A stretch of 64,000 bases of DNA from Lentzea cavernae (lineage in GTDB: Bacteria; Actinomycetota; Actinomycetes; Mycobacteriales; Pseudonocardiaceae). Position numbers and translations under genes: made by a program. How positions within the stretch are numbered: the first letter of the stretch is position 1; every line of letters starts with the position of its first letter. Below are positions 40,251 to 48,850 of this stretch, one piece after another. Below the pieces are notes generated by a model. The model did no database searches and had not been told where the DNA came from. It saw nothing but the letters and a program-made list of their open reading frames with translations. The DNA is taken from positions 26,573 to 90,572 of the forward strand of contig NZ_BNAR01000028.1 of the NCBI RefSeq assembly GCF_014653695.1, read 5' to 3'.

Positions 40251-41093
40251 TCAGCCGGTGGTGATCCCCTGGCTCTCAGCCACTCGAAACGCGGCCGAAG
40301 CACTGGTCGACAGGTTCGGGAACGTCCCGCCTTGCCCTGCACCGGACCAGGTCACAGCCCACAGCACGGTCACGGCTACGGGGAAAGCCTCAGCCGGCCG
40401 CCCTGCCGACGAAGTCCGATAGGTGTGTCCGCAGTCCGGCGAGGCGCTCGTGGGGTCACCGCCGACAGGGAACGAACTCCCGGCCCCGACGCAGGTCACC
40501 GAGCTTCCGTCGCCCATCACCCATGTCGCCGAAGTAGGACGCGCGACAGCCGTCACGGACACACCGGGCACAGACGCCGTCGCCGAGATGTCGCGCCAGC
40601 TACCCCGATCCAGCCACATCCAGGTGTGGAGATTGACCAACTGATCGCCCGCAGGACTCGCCATGATCTTCGGTGCCGGTAGGCGCAGCTGCTTTCGGGC
40701 GATCTGCGCCACCTGTTCGGGAGTGAGCGGCGAAGGGGCCGCGGCCCCTGCAGGAACCCAGATCGGTCCACGGGAGTCGGGGTCCTTGCCGTCAGGCGAG
40801 CACAGCAGCATGAACCAACCGCCTGGCTCCTTCGGAGTCTCCTGTCCAGGACGCGGACCGGCAGGAACGTACCGGCATGCGAAGAGGTCGTCGCCGGCCT
40901 GGCCCTGGCCGTTCACCGGCCGCTGACCGTTGTTGAGGGACCCGTTCGGCCGTGTTCCCGCAGTGACGTTGCACAAGGGCGAGGGTTCTTGACTGCAGGT
41001 GGTCGCTCCCCAGGCATCGCCCGCCACGACCGGTGGAGAAGCTGCGACGAAAGTCGCCGCGGCAAGTGCCACGAGCACGGTTGGATGCGCCAT
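40251..41093 (-). CDS. Secreted hypothetical protein of the Tad cluster
   Basis: 280 residues with a signal peptide (1-24, ending VVAGDA). The mature protein is Pro/Gly-rich, with six Cys and a LTPEQVAQIARKQLRLP segment, then WMWLDRGSWRDISATASVPG, a beta-rich repeat-like domain, and CGHTYRTSSAG. Proteins of this plan are found in actinobacterial Tad loci and may be exported structural parts. It begins three bases after the preceding lipoprotein gene. Confidence 0.75.
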   Translation of the reverse strand: MAHPTVLVALAAATFVAASPPVVAGDAWGATTCSQEPSPLCNVTAGTRPNGSLNNGQRPVNGQGQAGDDLFACRYVPAGPRPGQETPKEPGGWFMLLCSPDGKDPDSRGPIWVPAGAAAPSPLTPEQVAQIARKQLRLPAPKIMASPAGDQLVNLHTWMWLDRGSWRDISATASVPGVSVTAVARPTSATWVMGDGSSVTCVGAGSSFPVGGDPTSASPDCGHTYRTSSAGRPAEAFPVAVTVLWAVTWSGAGQGGTFPNLSTSASAAFRVAESQGITTG

Positions 41094-41096
41094 GTC

Positions 41097-41627
41097 TCAA
41101 CAACTCCCGATCTCGTGAACGGCATAGTCGGACACTTTCCAAACGCCGTCCGGCTGCTTGTCGACCACGGCTTTGATGAGTCGCCGACCTCCGAGAGCGT
41201 TGTCCGCATGCAGTCCGCTGTCCTTGTGGTGCTTTAGCCAGTTCGTCGAGTCGCCGCAGTCGGTGATCGTGATCTTCTTTGGATCGTCGTGCGGCTCAGC
41301 TGCCGACACCATCGGGTCGAGGAGGGGTTTTCCCTTGCTGACGAAGCCGTTCTCCCGGTCCGACTGCAGACTTCGCTTCAGCTTGTCCAGTGCAGCGCCG
41401 TTGGCGTGCCTCCCGAGCAGAGGAGAATTCGGGTCCGAGGCGACACCCACATCGGCGAAGACGTTCCACATCGCCCGGTAGGCGGTGACCGCGCTGTCGC
41501 GCGCGGAGTCCGTCAGCTGCCCGACAGAAGTCCCCTGTTGCAGGGACATTCCCGGATCCGAGCTCCGATCGCATCCGCTCAGCACGACGAGCGCACTTCC
41601 CGCAATCACCAGCATCTTCGTCTTCAT
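41097..41627 (-). CDS. Lipoprotein of the Tad cluster
   Basis: 176 residues. The lipobox LSGC places the lipidated Cys at residue 19. The mature protein has a DUF-like helical start (LTDSARDSAVTAYRAMWNVF) and a C-terminal strand pattern KVSDYAVHEIGSC. It overlaps the small upstream gene by four bases and is followed at once by the secreted protein gene. Its role is unknown; exposure on the outer face of the membrane is certain only by motif. Confidence 0.8.
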   Translation of the reverse strand: MKTKMLVIAGSALVVLSGCDRSSDPGMSLQQGTSVGQLTDSARDSAVTAYRAMWNVFADVGVASDPNSPLLGRHANGAALDKLKRSLQSDRENGFVSKGKPLLDPMVSAAEPHDDPKKITITDCGDSTNWLKHHKDSGLHADNALGGRRLIKAVVDKQPDGVWKVSDYAVHEIGSC

Positions 41628-41854
41628 CGCGGCATCCAGTACGGGAAGATGAACGGGGATGTCGAGGCGGCCCCGCGTGGGGCGACAGGGGCCACCTCGA
41701 CCAGGGTGCCCGGCTTGAAGGCGATCTCCGGGCGAAGTTCGTCAGCGAGCGTCAGCTGCGTGATCAGAACGAAGGTCGCGCAAGCGCGATGGAGTGCTCT
41801 TGGTGCCTCATAGGCGATGACGGGATCCGGCTCCGGAAGCGGAAGACACATCAC
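41624..41854 (-). CDS. Small hypothetical protein in the Tad operon
   Basis: 76 residues between the prepilin peptidase and lipoprotein genes, with ATGA overlap to the latter. It contains CATFVLITQLTLADELRPEI, then KPGTLVEVAPVAPRG, a short SAF-like or beta segment. No family is recognised. Confidence 0.6.
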   Translation of the reverse strand: MMCLPLPEPDPVIAYEAPRALHRACATFVLITQLTLADELRPEIAFKPGTLVEVAPVAPRGAASTSPFIFPYWMPR

Positions 41855-41864
41855 GCAACCTCCT

Positions 41865-42500
41865 TCAGGCTTGCAAGATCGAGAAGAGCGCGCCGAGGAG
41901 GAGCGCAGGACCTAGAGCGATCGGTTCTCGAGGGCGGATTCGCTTCATCAAAAGCAGAGCCTGCGTCGCGACTCCTGCTCCGGCGAGGCCCGATAGCAGT
42001 CCTAAAGCGACATACGGCCAGCCGTGCCATCCCAGCAACAGGGATAGAGCGGTAACGAGCGTGACGTCGCCAAAACCCAACCCACCGCCAGAAATCACGT
42101 AGACGAGCAGTCCGACCACGAACGCCAGTGCCGCAGCACCTCCGGCTCTGAGCAGCGGTACGGCATCGCGAACAGCGATTGCCATCAGGCTCATCTGGAT
42201 GAAGCCGCCCGCGAACAACGTTCCAACGAGGAAGTGCGGCAGCCTCTGGCAGGTCCAGTCGACCAGAGCGAGCACCAAACCGATGATCACCAGCCAAGCG
42301 ACCAATCCTGCCGAGCGCGGGACGGCATGTACCGCACAGATCAGCACAGATCCCAGAAAGACGCTTGCAGCAAGCAAAGTCGGCCAGCCAACCGAACCGC
42401 ACACCTGCCACGACACCGGCTCGCGCCGCGCGATCGCGAAGCCGGTCAGCACCACCATCGGCCCCGAGATGATGCCGAGCAACAAGTAGGACAACAACAT
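41865..42500 (-). CDS. A24 prepilin peptidase (TadV/CpaA-like)
   Basis: 211 residues from the ATG at 42500 (GGGAGG 11 bases upstream; an ATG nine bases earlier is too close to that site). It has six or seven membrane helices. The first catalytic Asp is in ALVDWTCQRLPH and the second in the family motif GLGFGDVTLV (G-x-G-D). It cuts the Flp and TadE leader peptides and heads the pilus operon. Confidence 0.88.
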   Translation of the reverse strand: MLLSYLLLGIISGPMVVLTGFAIARREPVSWQVCGSVGWPTLLAASVFLGSVLICAVHAVPRSAGLVAWLVIIGLVLALVDWTCQRLPHFLVGTLFAGGFIQMSLMAIAVRDAVPLLRAGGAAALAFVVGLLVYVISGGGLGFGDVTLVTALSLLLGWHGWPYVALGLLSGLAGAGVATQALLLMKRIRPREPIALGPALLLGALFSILQA

Positions 42501-42688
42501 GATGATCATGACCTCCCGCAGGTGAATAGCCGAGAGGCACGTGCAGCAAGACACCACGAGACGTCAGAAGGTGGTTGCTGCTGAAAGATGTCTGCCGAGA
42601 CATGTGGATCCCCGATCGCGTTCGAGGCCAGCGCACGGCTGCCTCACCACTGCGTTTCAGGGATCAGCTCGATAGCGACAAAGCCAAC

Positions 42689-42710
42689 CCAATCGGAATG
42701 CTCCGATTGG
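42689..42710 (-). terminator. Hairpin after the SDR gene
   Basis: CCAATCGGA and TCCGATTGG form a perfect 9-bp stem with a four-base loop (42689-42710), 52 bases past the stop of the minus-strand SDR gene. Confidence 0.5.
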
Positions 42711-42761
42711 ACCAGCCTAAGCAGTGGCACCGATCACGTCAACCGATGTCACTGATCCGGG

Positions 42762-43607
42762 TCATCGGCGGTCAGAACGTCCTCGCCCACGTGCGAACAA
42801 GCGCCCCACAGCGGGAACCACGTCTTGGTAGTGACCGCCGAGCAGGCGAGCAAGCACAGCGACCATACGAGCATCCGCACCGACGAAGACCCGTGCGCGA
42901 CGACGCTCAGCTCCGCTGAGGATGATCTTTGCCGCCGCATCGGGATCAGTCCGGGCGACACGCTTCTCAAAGCCGCGGATCACGGCGTCGCGGTTCTCGG
43001 TCTTCGCGAAGAGTCCGTTGCGGACGATCGATGTCCGAACCCCTCCTGGAAACACGCATGTCACCGAAACCCCGCTACGAGAGGCTGATAGCTCCTGGCG
43101 CAACGCCTCGCTGAAGCCGCGGACAGCGAACTTCGACGAGTTGTACGCCGTGTACTTGGGGGTCGCGATCAGACCGAACGCACTCGAGAACGTCACGATC
43201 CGTCCGTCCGTCGATTCGACGAGATGTGGAAGGTGCGCCTTGATGGTGTACATGAGCCCTCGCCAGTTCACCGACATGACGCGCTCCACGTCCGCGACGT
43301 CGGAGTCGAGCAGGCTGCCGCGGTGGATGATCCCGGCGGCAGCGAACAAGGAGTCGACGCCGCCGAACTCGGAGCTGATCACAGTCGCGACGGTCTGCAT
43401 CGCTTCCCAGTCGGTCACGTCGACGACGTGCGCCAGGACCCGCGCTCCCTGCGCCTCGCACAGCTCGGAGGCCTCCCCCAGAGCGACGGCATCTCGATCG
43501 AGCAGTGCGAGCCGAGCCCCACGTCGGGCGAGTTCAACCGCCAGCGCGCGTCCGATCCCGCCGCCGGCACCGGTGATCACCGCAACCTTGTCCTCGAAGC
43601 AGCCCAC
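42762..43607 (-). CDS. Short-chain dehydrogenase/reductase
   Basis: 281 residues. The NAD(P)-binding motif is GAGGGIG (13-19). The D-x-x-D element and NWRG replace the usual N-A-G/N-x-x-G region (FAAAGI). The catalytic Ser is in FSSAFGL and the Tyr/Lys in YNSSK. A C-terminal region of about 40 residues (RMVAVLARLLGGHYQDVVP) is typical of SDRs annotated as acyl or retinol-like dehydrogenases. Substrate unknown. The gene stands alone between the pilus cluster and an Rv3651-like gene. Confidence 0.9.
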   Translation of the reverse strand: MGCFEDKVAVITGAGGGIGRALAVELARRGARLALLDRDAVALGEASELCEAQGARVLAHVVDVTDWEAMQTVATVISSEFGGVDSLFAAAGIIHRGSLLDSDVADVERVMSVNWRGLMYTIKAHLPHLVESTDGRIVTFSSAFGLIATPKYTAYNSSKFAVRGFSEALRQELSASRSGVSVTCVFPGGVRTSIVRNGLFAKTENRDAVIRGFEKRVARTDPDAAAKIILSGAERRRARVFVGADARMVAVLARLLGGHYQDVVPAVGRLFARGRGRSDRR

Positions 43608-43636
43608 GAATCAGCACCCTCCCCGCGACCGGCGAC

Positions 43637-44668
43637 TCAGCCGACCTTCCCACGTTCAGGCACGGTCAGGGTGACCAGCGCTGCGGTGGTGTGCTGATCC
43701 AACGCCATCAGCGCTGCAGATACAGCTACGTCCATCCAGCCACCGTCCTCTGCACGGAGCCGCAAGATGCCCTCGGCCCGCCCACTGGCCGCGAGGTCGT
43801 TGGACAGTCGGACGGCACTGTGCAGGTCGCCTCGGTGAACGGCCGGGCGCTGCGGTCCACTGAGTGTCCACGCCACTCCTGGCATGGGGTTGTCAAGCCA
43901 CTTCAGCAACCGCATCGTCCGCAGATCCACGATCGCCCGCCACCGCCCAGGCGTCGCTTCAGCGGCAAGAACCTGCTGCGCGAGGAGGATCGGTATCGGC
44001 GGAGGCGCGGCCGGCACGCTCTCTGCCGGCCCGATGTCGTGGGTGATTCCCCGGACGACGAGTTCAACGCGTCCGTTGGGCGCTTTCACCTCAACGCAGC
44101 GGCACGCGAAGTGCACTGCACGCCGAACACCGTCGTCGCGGTTCACCGTCCAGGTGGCCAGGTGCTCAGCGCCGACTCTCGCGTTGACGATCAACGCCAG
44201 TGCCTTCGCCTCGTCCGAATTCGTCTGTAGGCGCTGATAGGCGAAGAGCTCAGCCAGGTCGTGCTCGTTCTGCCACTTGTCCGGCCTGGTCCCGTACAGC
44301 TCCAGCAGGTCGTCGGACCTGCTGCTGACGTGCTGGGTGAGGTTGATGTGCCAGGCGCCTGCGGGGTCACGCGCCGGTGGCTCCTCTTCGATTGGCCCCA
44401 CCCACACATGGGCGCCGTGGACTAGGGCGTTGTACGAGAGCAGTGGATGCGCGATGACGCGACGCTTGCCGGTGTTCGTGCGAGCTTCAACCGACGCGTG
44501 ACTGTCCACTACACGCGCAATTACACCCAGCACGTCGAACAGGAAAGGACCACGTCCGAGAACGGATCGAATCGACACCATGTTCTTCGGACTGCTCCCG
44601 GCAGCCAGCACCGTCGGTTCGCGTCGAGCGCCACCGAAAGTCTCGATCAACAGCCAGTCGGCCGCCAC
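43637..44668 (-). CDS. Rv3651-like (DUF5593) PAS/GAF-type sensory protein
   Basis: 343 residues from the GTG at 44668, almost exactly the length of Rv3651. The N-terminal domain has ADWLLIETFGG, then HVWVGPIEEEPPARDPAG; the middle has AWHINLTQHVSSRS and ELYGTRPDKWQ; the C-terminus is a GAF/PAS-like domain (RWRAIVDLRTMRLLKWLD, then GWMDVAVSAALM). Rv3651 is a three-domain protein of unknown function in mycobacteria. A longer start at 44779 would overlap the divergent hydrolase's promoter region. Confidence 0.8.
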   Translation of the reverse strand: MAADWLLIETFGGARREPTVLAAGSSPKNMVSIRSVLGRGPFLFDVLGVIARVVDSHASVEARTNTGKRRVIAHPLLSYNALVHGAHVWVGPIEEEPPARDPAGAWHINLTQHVSSRSDDLLELYGTRPDKWQNEHDLAELFAYQRLQTNSDEAKALALIVNARVGAEHLATWTVNRDDGVRRAVHFACRCVEVKAPNGRVELVVRGITHDIGPAESVPAAPPPIPILLAQQVLAAEATPGRWRAIVDLRTMRLLKWLDNPMPGVAWTLSGPQRPAVHRGDLHSAVRLSNDLAASGRAEGILRLRAEDGGWMDVAVSAALMALDQHTTAALVTLTVPERGKVG

Positions 44669-44867
44669 CGCTCCGTCCCCCGGTCGAAGATAGGCCTGCT
44701 CAAGCACCGTATCTCCGTCATGAGATCTCCGCTTGGAGCCCCTCCAAGATCCTGAGGAAGCGGCACCCAATTCATTCATTCGAGTGAATCATTTCATTGA
44801 TGGCACAGAACCTCAGGTCGAGCGATCACCACCACGGCCAGAGCATGGTGTTCGCTACGGTCGCCTC

Positions 44868-45659
44868 ATGAACATGCAGCGCGTGCATCTCGCCTCTCTC
44901 GATGGCGTGCACCTCGAAGCCGCACTTCACCGGGCCTCGGACAACTCCCGAGGAACTGTGGTGCTGGCGCACGGCATCACAGTCGACCTGGATGAGGGCG
45001 GCATGTTCGTGCGGCTGGCCGAGAAGTTGGCCGACAACGGCTTCGACTCGCTCAGGTTCAGCTACCGCGGCCACGGCAACAGCGGTGGCACGCAGGCGGG
45101 CACGACGATCGCGGGTGAGATGCTCGATCTTCAGGCCGCAATCGAGCATGCCCTCCAGGCGCTTCCCGGCCCCTTGGCGATCATTGCGGCGAGCTTCGGC
45201 GCGGTCTCCACGTCGCTTTCGCTGCCGTGGATCCAGCAGGAGGTCGAACGAATCGTTCTCTGGAACCCCGTGCTCGATCTCCACCGGACCTTCGTGGAGC
45301 CGGAACTGCCGTGGGGTGAAGAGAACTTCAGCGTTGATCAGCAGGCGCACCTGCGGACCCGCGGCTTTCTCCTCATCGACGGTGAGTTCCGGCTCGGCCG
45401 CGTCATGTTCGCCGAGTTCAGCCGGTACCAGCCGGTGCAGGACTTCGTTCGTGACGGTCGCCCCGCTTTGGTGGTGCACGGTGACCGGGACAGTTACGTC
45501 TCCTACGAGGTAGCCCGCGATGCAGCAGCCGCGCGGGCAAACTGCGACTTCCACACCATTGCCGGTTCAGATCATGGGTTCGACTCGCGCGAGCGCGAAG
45601 ACGAGGCGATCAAGGTGACGGTCGACTGGCTGCTGAGCGGAAAGCTGGGCGCTGAGTGA
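44868..45659 (+). CDS. Alpha/beta hydrolase
   Basis: 263 residues. The oxyanion motif HGIT is followed by SYRGHGNSGG, and the nucleophile elbow is AASFGA (Ser in A-x-S-x-G). The acid is Asp in VHGDRDSYV and the base is His in GSDHGF. The pattern fits a serine hydrolase or lysophospholipase-like protein with intact triad. Its stop overlaps the GTG of the hexapeptide transferase gene, so the two are coupled. Confidence 0.87.
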   Translation: MNMQRVHLASLDGVHLEAALHRASDNSRGTVVLAHGITVDLDEGGMFVRLAEKLADNGFDSLRFSYRGHGNSGGTQAGTTIAGEMLDLQAAIEHALQALPGPLAIIAASFGAVSTSLSLPWIQQEVERIVLWNPVLDLHRTFVEPELPWGEENFSVDQQAHLRTRGFLLIDGEFRLGRVMFAEFSRYQPVQDFVRDGRPALVVHGDRDSYVSYEVARDAAAARANCDFHTIAGSDHGFDSREREDEAIKVTVDWLLSGKLGAE

Positions 45660-46327
45660 ACATCGAATCCCTCTACGCGCCGGTCAGCATCGGTGAGACC
45701 TCAGTGGTAGGAGCTCACTGCACGCTTGGCTACCCGAAGGAAGCGCGCATCAGCGCAGAGCAGAAGCTGCCCGGTTCGCCACTGGTCGGTTCCCGCGTGG
45801 TCGTCGGCGAGCGGTGCCAGCTGGCGAACCAGGTCGTGCTCTACGAAGGTGTGAAGGTCGGTGACGACTGTGTGCTCGAAGACCGCGTGCGCATCGGCTA
45901 CGACAGCACCGTCGGAGCCGGGACTCGCATCGTCTACGGCGCCTTCGTCTGCGACCGCGTGACGATCGGCGCGAACGCGGTCGTCGCCGGTTTCGTCTGC
46001 GATGGCACACGGATCGGGGATCGGTCCACCGTGATGGGCGAGCTGCTGCACGAGTACACGCGACCTCACCAAGACTGGTGGGAGGTCGACGAGGAACCGC
46101 CGGTGATCGAAGCCGACACGGTCGTCGCGTTCGGAGCCCGCGTCGTTGGCGGAGTTCGAATCGGTCCGCGCAGCTACGTCGCCGCCGGCGCGATCGTGAC
46201 GAAGGACGTGCCGCCGGAGCACATCGTGACCGGCGTGAACGAGCACACGCCCGCCGACCAGTGGACGGGGAGACGTCTGCAGGGCCTCATCGCGCATTGG
46301 CGTACCACCGCACCCGGAAAGGCCTAA
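45656..46327 (+). CDS. Left-handed beta-helix (hexapeptide) acyltransferase
   Basis: 223 residues from GTG. It has hexapeptide repeats throughout (IGETSVVGAHCTLG, VVVGERCQLANQVV, VKVGDDCVLEDRVRIG, VTIGANAVVAGFVC, VRIGPRSYVAAGAIV). The C-terminal YTRPHQDWWEVDEEPPVIEA segment and TGVNEHTPADQWTG resemble sugar O/N-acetyltransferases. Acyl-CoA is the usual donor. It is co-translated with the hydrolase and faces the GT25 gene. Confidence 0.88.
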   Translation: MNIESLYAPVSIGETSVVGAHCTLGYPKEARISAEQKLPGSPLVGSRVVVGERCQLANQVVLYEGVKVGDDCVLEDRVRIGYDSTVGAGTRIVYGAFVCDRVTIGANAVVAGFVCDGTRIGDRSTVMGELLHEYTRPHQDWWEVDEEPPVIEADTVVAFGARVVGGVRIGPRSYVAAGAIVTKDVPPEHIVTGVNEHTPADQWTGRRLQGLIAHWRTTAPGKA

Positions 46328-47055
46328 GCGACAACGAACTCCGAGTCCTCGGTGTCACTGCCTGCCTCATCCTTCGGCCGTTGGTGCACCAGCGGCGGCT
46401 CGAAGGCCAAGGCTGCGAGCCTCTTGGGAAAACGCGCGCGCAGGTCCCCACGCGGGTGATCGATGTACTGCGCCGGCAGGAACTCGTCCACCGGCACGAT
46501 CGCGTGATCCAACTTGGCCACAAGCAGCATGTGCAGTGCCTTGCGCGTCAGCAGATAGCCGAATGTGCAATGGCTGTAACCAGGAACCACGAATCCCGGC
46601 GCAGCCTCGCGATCCGGTTCGAGGGGGAAACGGCCGAGGTACAGCAGGTCGAAGTCGGAACGAGCCTGTTCCAGACGGTCCAGGCCATCGAGGAGATCGG
46701 TCAGGAAGCCGGCCGGCACGACAGCATCGTCTTCCAGTACCACCACGTACGGCTCGTCACCGTGATCGGCCGCATCACGCCAGCAGGCCAGATGTGCCAG
46801 CGTGCAACCGATCTCCCCGTACTTCAGAGGCCTGTTCCACCAGGGGTTGTCTGATTCGATCTGCCAGGAGAAGAGCTGGTGGCCGGCCGCGTCCAGGGCC
46901 TCGTGGGTGAGGCTTCGACCGTCGAACGGGCCGTTCAAGTCCGAGGTGAAGGTGACCGCGAGTTCGGTGGGCAAAGCCTGCTCGATCCACGAACGACGAT
47001 CGAGCCGACGAGGCAGGTTGACCACGTAGCACCGAAGGTCCGCCGGAGTGATCAC
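46324..47055 (-). CDS. Family 25 glycosyltransferase
   Basis: 243 residues. The motifs are CYVVNLPRRLDRR at the start, GEIGCTLAHLACWRDA, and VVVLEDDAVVPAGF with the metal-binding E-D-D. This is the order of the LPS/collagen-type GT25 family. No signal peptide. It overlaps the upstream HTH/Rossmann-like gene by four bases, so the two share a transcript. In the absence of LPS, a cell-wall or small-molecule sugar is the likely acceptor. Confidence 0.9.
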   Translation of the reverse strand: MITPADLRCYVVNLPRRLDRRSWIEQALPTELAVTFTSDLNGPFDGRSLTHEALDAAGHQLFSWQIESDNPWWNRPLKYGEIGCTLAHLACWRDAADHGDEPYVVVLEDDAVVPAGFLTDLLDGLDRLEQARSDFDLLYLGRFPLEPDREAAPGFVVPGYSHCTFGYLLTRKALHMLLVAKLDHAIVPVDEFLPAQYIDHPRGDLRARFPKRLAALAFEPPLVHQRPKDEAGSDTEDSEFVVA

Positions 47056-48230
47056 GACGAAGTGCGGCTTGTGGCCGGATAGCGACTGGTGTTGTCGACA
47101 ACGGCGGTGAAGGGTTCGTTCGCCGCGCGAGCGAGGAGCAACAGCGGCTCGACCGCGCTCAGGTCCGGGAGGTCGATCAAGCCACCCACTCGGCGTGCTT
47201 CGACCACGAGCACGAAGTCGTCCAAACCGATGAGGTCAGTGATGTAGCCGGCGCTGCGCGATCCGCGGTCCGGTTCGAGCAGACATCGCGCGGCGCCAAG
47301 AACGCCGAGTGTGAGACAGCCACCGAACAGGAAGACCGTTGTGCCGTTCGCGAGAGTGAGCCGGGTGAGAACGGCAAGGTCCTGCAGGAGTTCCTGCTTC
47401 GCCGTCCAGTGCGGGCCGATCATCAAACCGAGGGCGGGCAGGACAAGCGGGTCGTCCTCACCCAGCGGATGCGGCTCGAAGTGGAACGGGAGCATCGGGA
47501 GGAATTCACGGAAAGTCGCGTTCCACGGCGGCCCTCCGACCACACACAGAACGTCGGACTGGGTGTCGTAGTACTCGGACGGCGCGAAGTCGCGAACGTT
47601 CACGTCCGGGCTCAGCTGAGCGAACCGGGTGCGGAGGTAGATCAGGGTGTCGAGGTCCGCGAACTTCGCGTAGCGGAGGTAGTTCCGATCAGACGGCGCC
47701 GCGTACTCGGGACGCTCGTCCTCCGGGATCTCAGAACACACGATGTCGACGCGCGCCCCCGCGGTCAAACGCCAGAAGGTGAGCAGTCCCGATCCTGGCG
47801 CCGTTTGCCGCCGCTTCACCGATTGCCCAGCGATTGCTTGCTGGTCTGCCAGCAGCACGTAGATCAGCGTCTCCAGAGCCTGATCAGCGTGTCTGCGTAC
47901 GGTCTTGGCTGCGCATCCCAGCTTCTGCGCCAATGACTCCTGCCGTTCGGTCAGCGTCGGGTGCTCGTGCTCGTCGTCGAGGTTGAAGTCCACCTCAGCG
48001 TGAGCCCGCTGATCGGCCGACAGCTGGGCAACCCCGCGCTCGATGGCGGCGACGAGTTCGCTCACCTCTTCGGTGGATCCTGGCAGGGCTCGGCCAGGGG
48101 CACCGAGGTGAGCACGAACCTCCGGCGTCAACGCGGTCAGCACCGAGGTCGGACGCGCCAGGGCGGGTCCCTTGCGAAGACGGAGCAGGCTCTCCCGCAG
48201 AGAAGCTGCGGACAGTGATTGCACGGACAC
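47052..48230 (-). CDS. Protein with HTH and Rossmann-like domain, unknown
   Basis: 392 residues, probably from a GTG at 48230 (neighbouring GTGs are possible). The middle has a sigma-like HTH (TLTERQESLAQKLGCAAKTV, then RRHADQALETLIYVLL). The C-terminal half begins with TGARVDIVCSEIPEDERPE in spirit (GARVDIVCSEIPED) and holds SDVLCVVGGPPWNATFREFL, a nucleotide-binding-like loop, then LTLANGTTVFLFGGCLTLG. Similar proteins occur in many actinomycetes next to glycosyltransferases. It is co-translated with GT25 and divergent from the GRDP-like gene. Confidence 0.72.
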   Translation of the reverse strand: MSVQSLSAASLRESLLRLRKGPALARPTSVLTALTPEVRAHLGAPGRALPGSTEEVSELVAAIERGVAQLSADQRAHAEVDFNLDDEHEHPTLTERQESLAQKLGCAAKTVRRHADQALETLIYVLLADQQAIAGQSVKRRQTAPGSGLLTFWRLTAGARVDIVCSEIPEDERPEYAAPSDRNYLRYAKFADLDTLIYLRTRFAQLSPDVNVRDFAPSEYYDTQSDVLCVVGGPPWNATFREFLPMLPFHFEPHPLGEDDPLVLPALGLMIGPHWTAKQELLQDLAVLTRLTLANGTTVFLFGGCLTLGVLGAARCLLEPDRGSRSAGYITDLIGLDDFVLVVEARRVGGLIDLPDLSAVEPLLLLARAANEPFTAVVDNTSRYPATSRTSS

Positions 48231-48373
48231 CACCTGTCCAGGATATGACCATGTGGCCAGCTCGTTGACCAGGAACACGGGCAATGCGAGGCCTGGTGGA
48301 TCTCTGGGGCCGACACCATCCTCGACTACGCAGGGCGAGCAGGACCTGGAGAAACCCGAGAAAGGACCGTCGC

Positions 48374-48817
48374 ATGACCGCAATCGCAGTTGGCCTCCGT
48401 GACCCACGAACTCTCGTCTCACAGGACGTCTGGGAGCGGTTGGTCAAGCTGATCATGCGCGACCACGACATGGGGCTCGAGCTGGCCGAGCGCACGTTCG
48501 GCCAGACTCTCGCCTACCTCGTGGCGTCCGCCGAGAACCCCGGGACACCGATGGGTCCCACAGCCGCCGTCGATCTCGGCGTTCACACGTTCGTGTTGGA
48601 CACCCCGCGCTACATCGAGTTCTGCCAGACCTACGCTGGCAGATACATCCACCACGTTCCTCTGCTGGACGAAGAGCGCGGCGGCGAGGCGAAGGTGTTG
48701 CGAGGCACGATCCAAGCCGTCCGGAACGCGGGCTTCCACCTGGATCATGAGCTGTGGCAGGCCACGGACCTGGACTGCAACCAGTGCTACGCCGGCTGCC
48801 ACGACAGCCCCAAGTAG
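48374..48817 (+). CDS. GRDP-like protein with Cys-rich C-terminal tail
   Basis: 147 residues, with AAGGA eight bases before the ATG. The core VDLGVHTFVLDTPRYIEF, then YAGRYIHHVPLLDEE (about 73-106), resembles the glycine-rich-domain (DUF1399/GRDP-like) family: an L/V-D-x-x-W/H-H motif. The tail TDLDCNQCYAGCHDSPK carries three Cys in C-x2-C-x3-C spacing and could bind zinc. It is divergent from the HTH/Rossmann gene and followed 33 bases later by a methyltransferase. Function unknown. Confidence 0.72.
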   Translation: MTAIAVGLRDPRTLVSQDVWERLVKLIMRDHDMGLELAERTFGQTLAYLVASAENPGTPMGPTAAVDLGVHTFVLDTPRYIEFCQTYAGRYIHHVPLLDEERGGEAKVLRGTIQAVRNAGFHLDHELWQATDLDCNQCYAGCHDSPK

Positions 48818-48850
48818 CAACTGAATCCCGCTGAACCAGATCGAGGAACC

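Noticed and set aside
44826..45554. Minus-strand open frame of about 240 codons
   Set aside because: It is the mirror frame of the alpha/beta hydrolase, whose catalytic motifs are clear on the plus strand.
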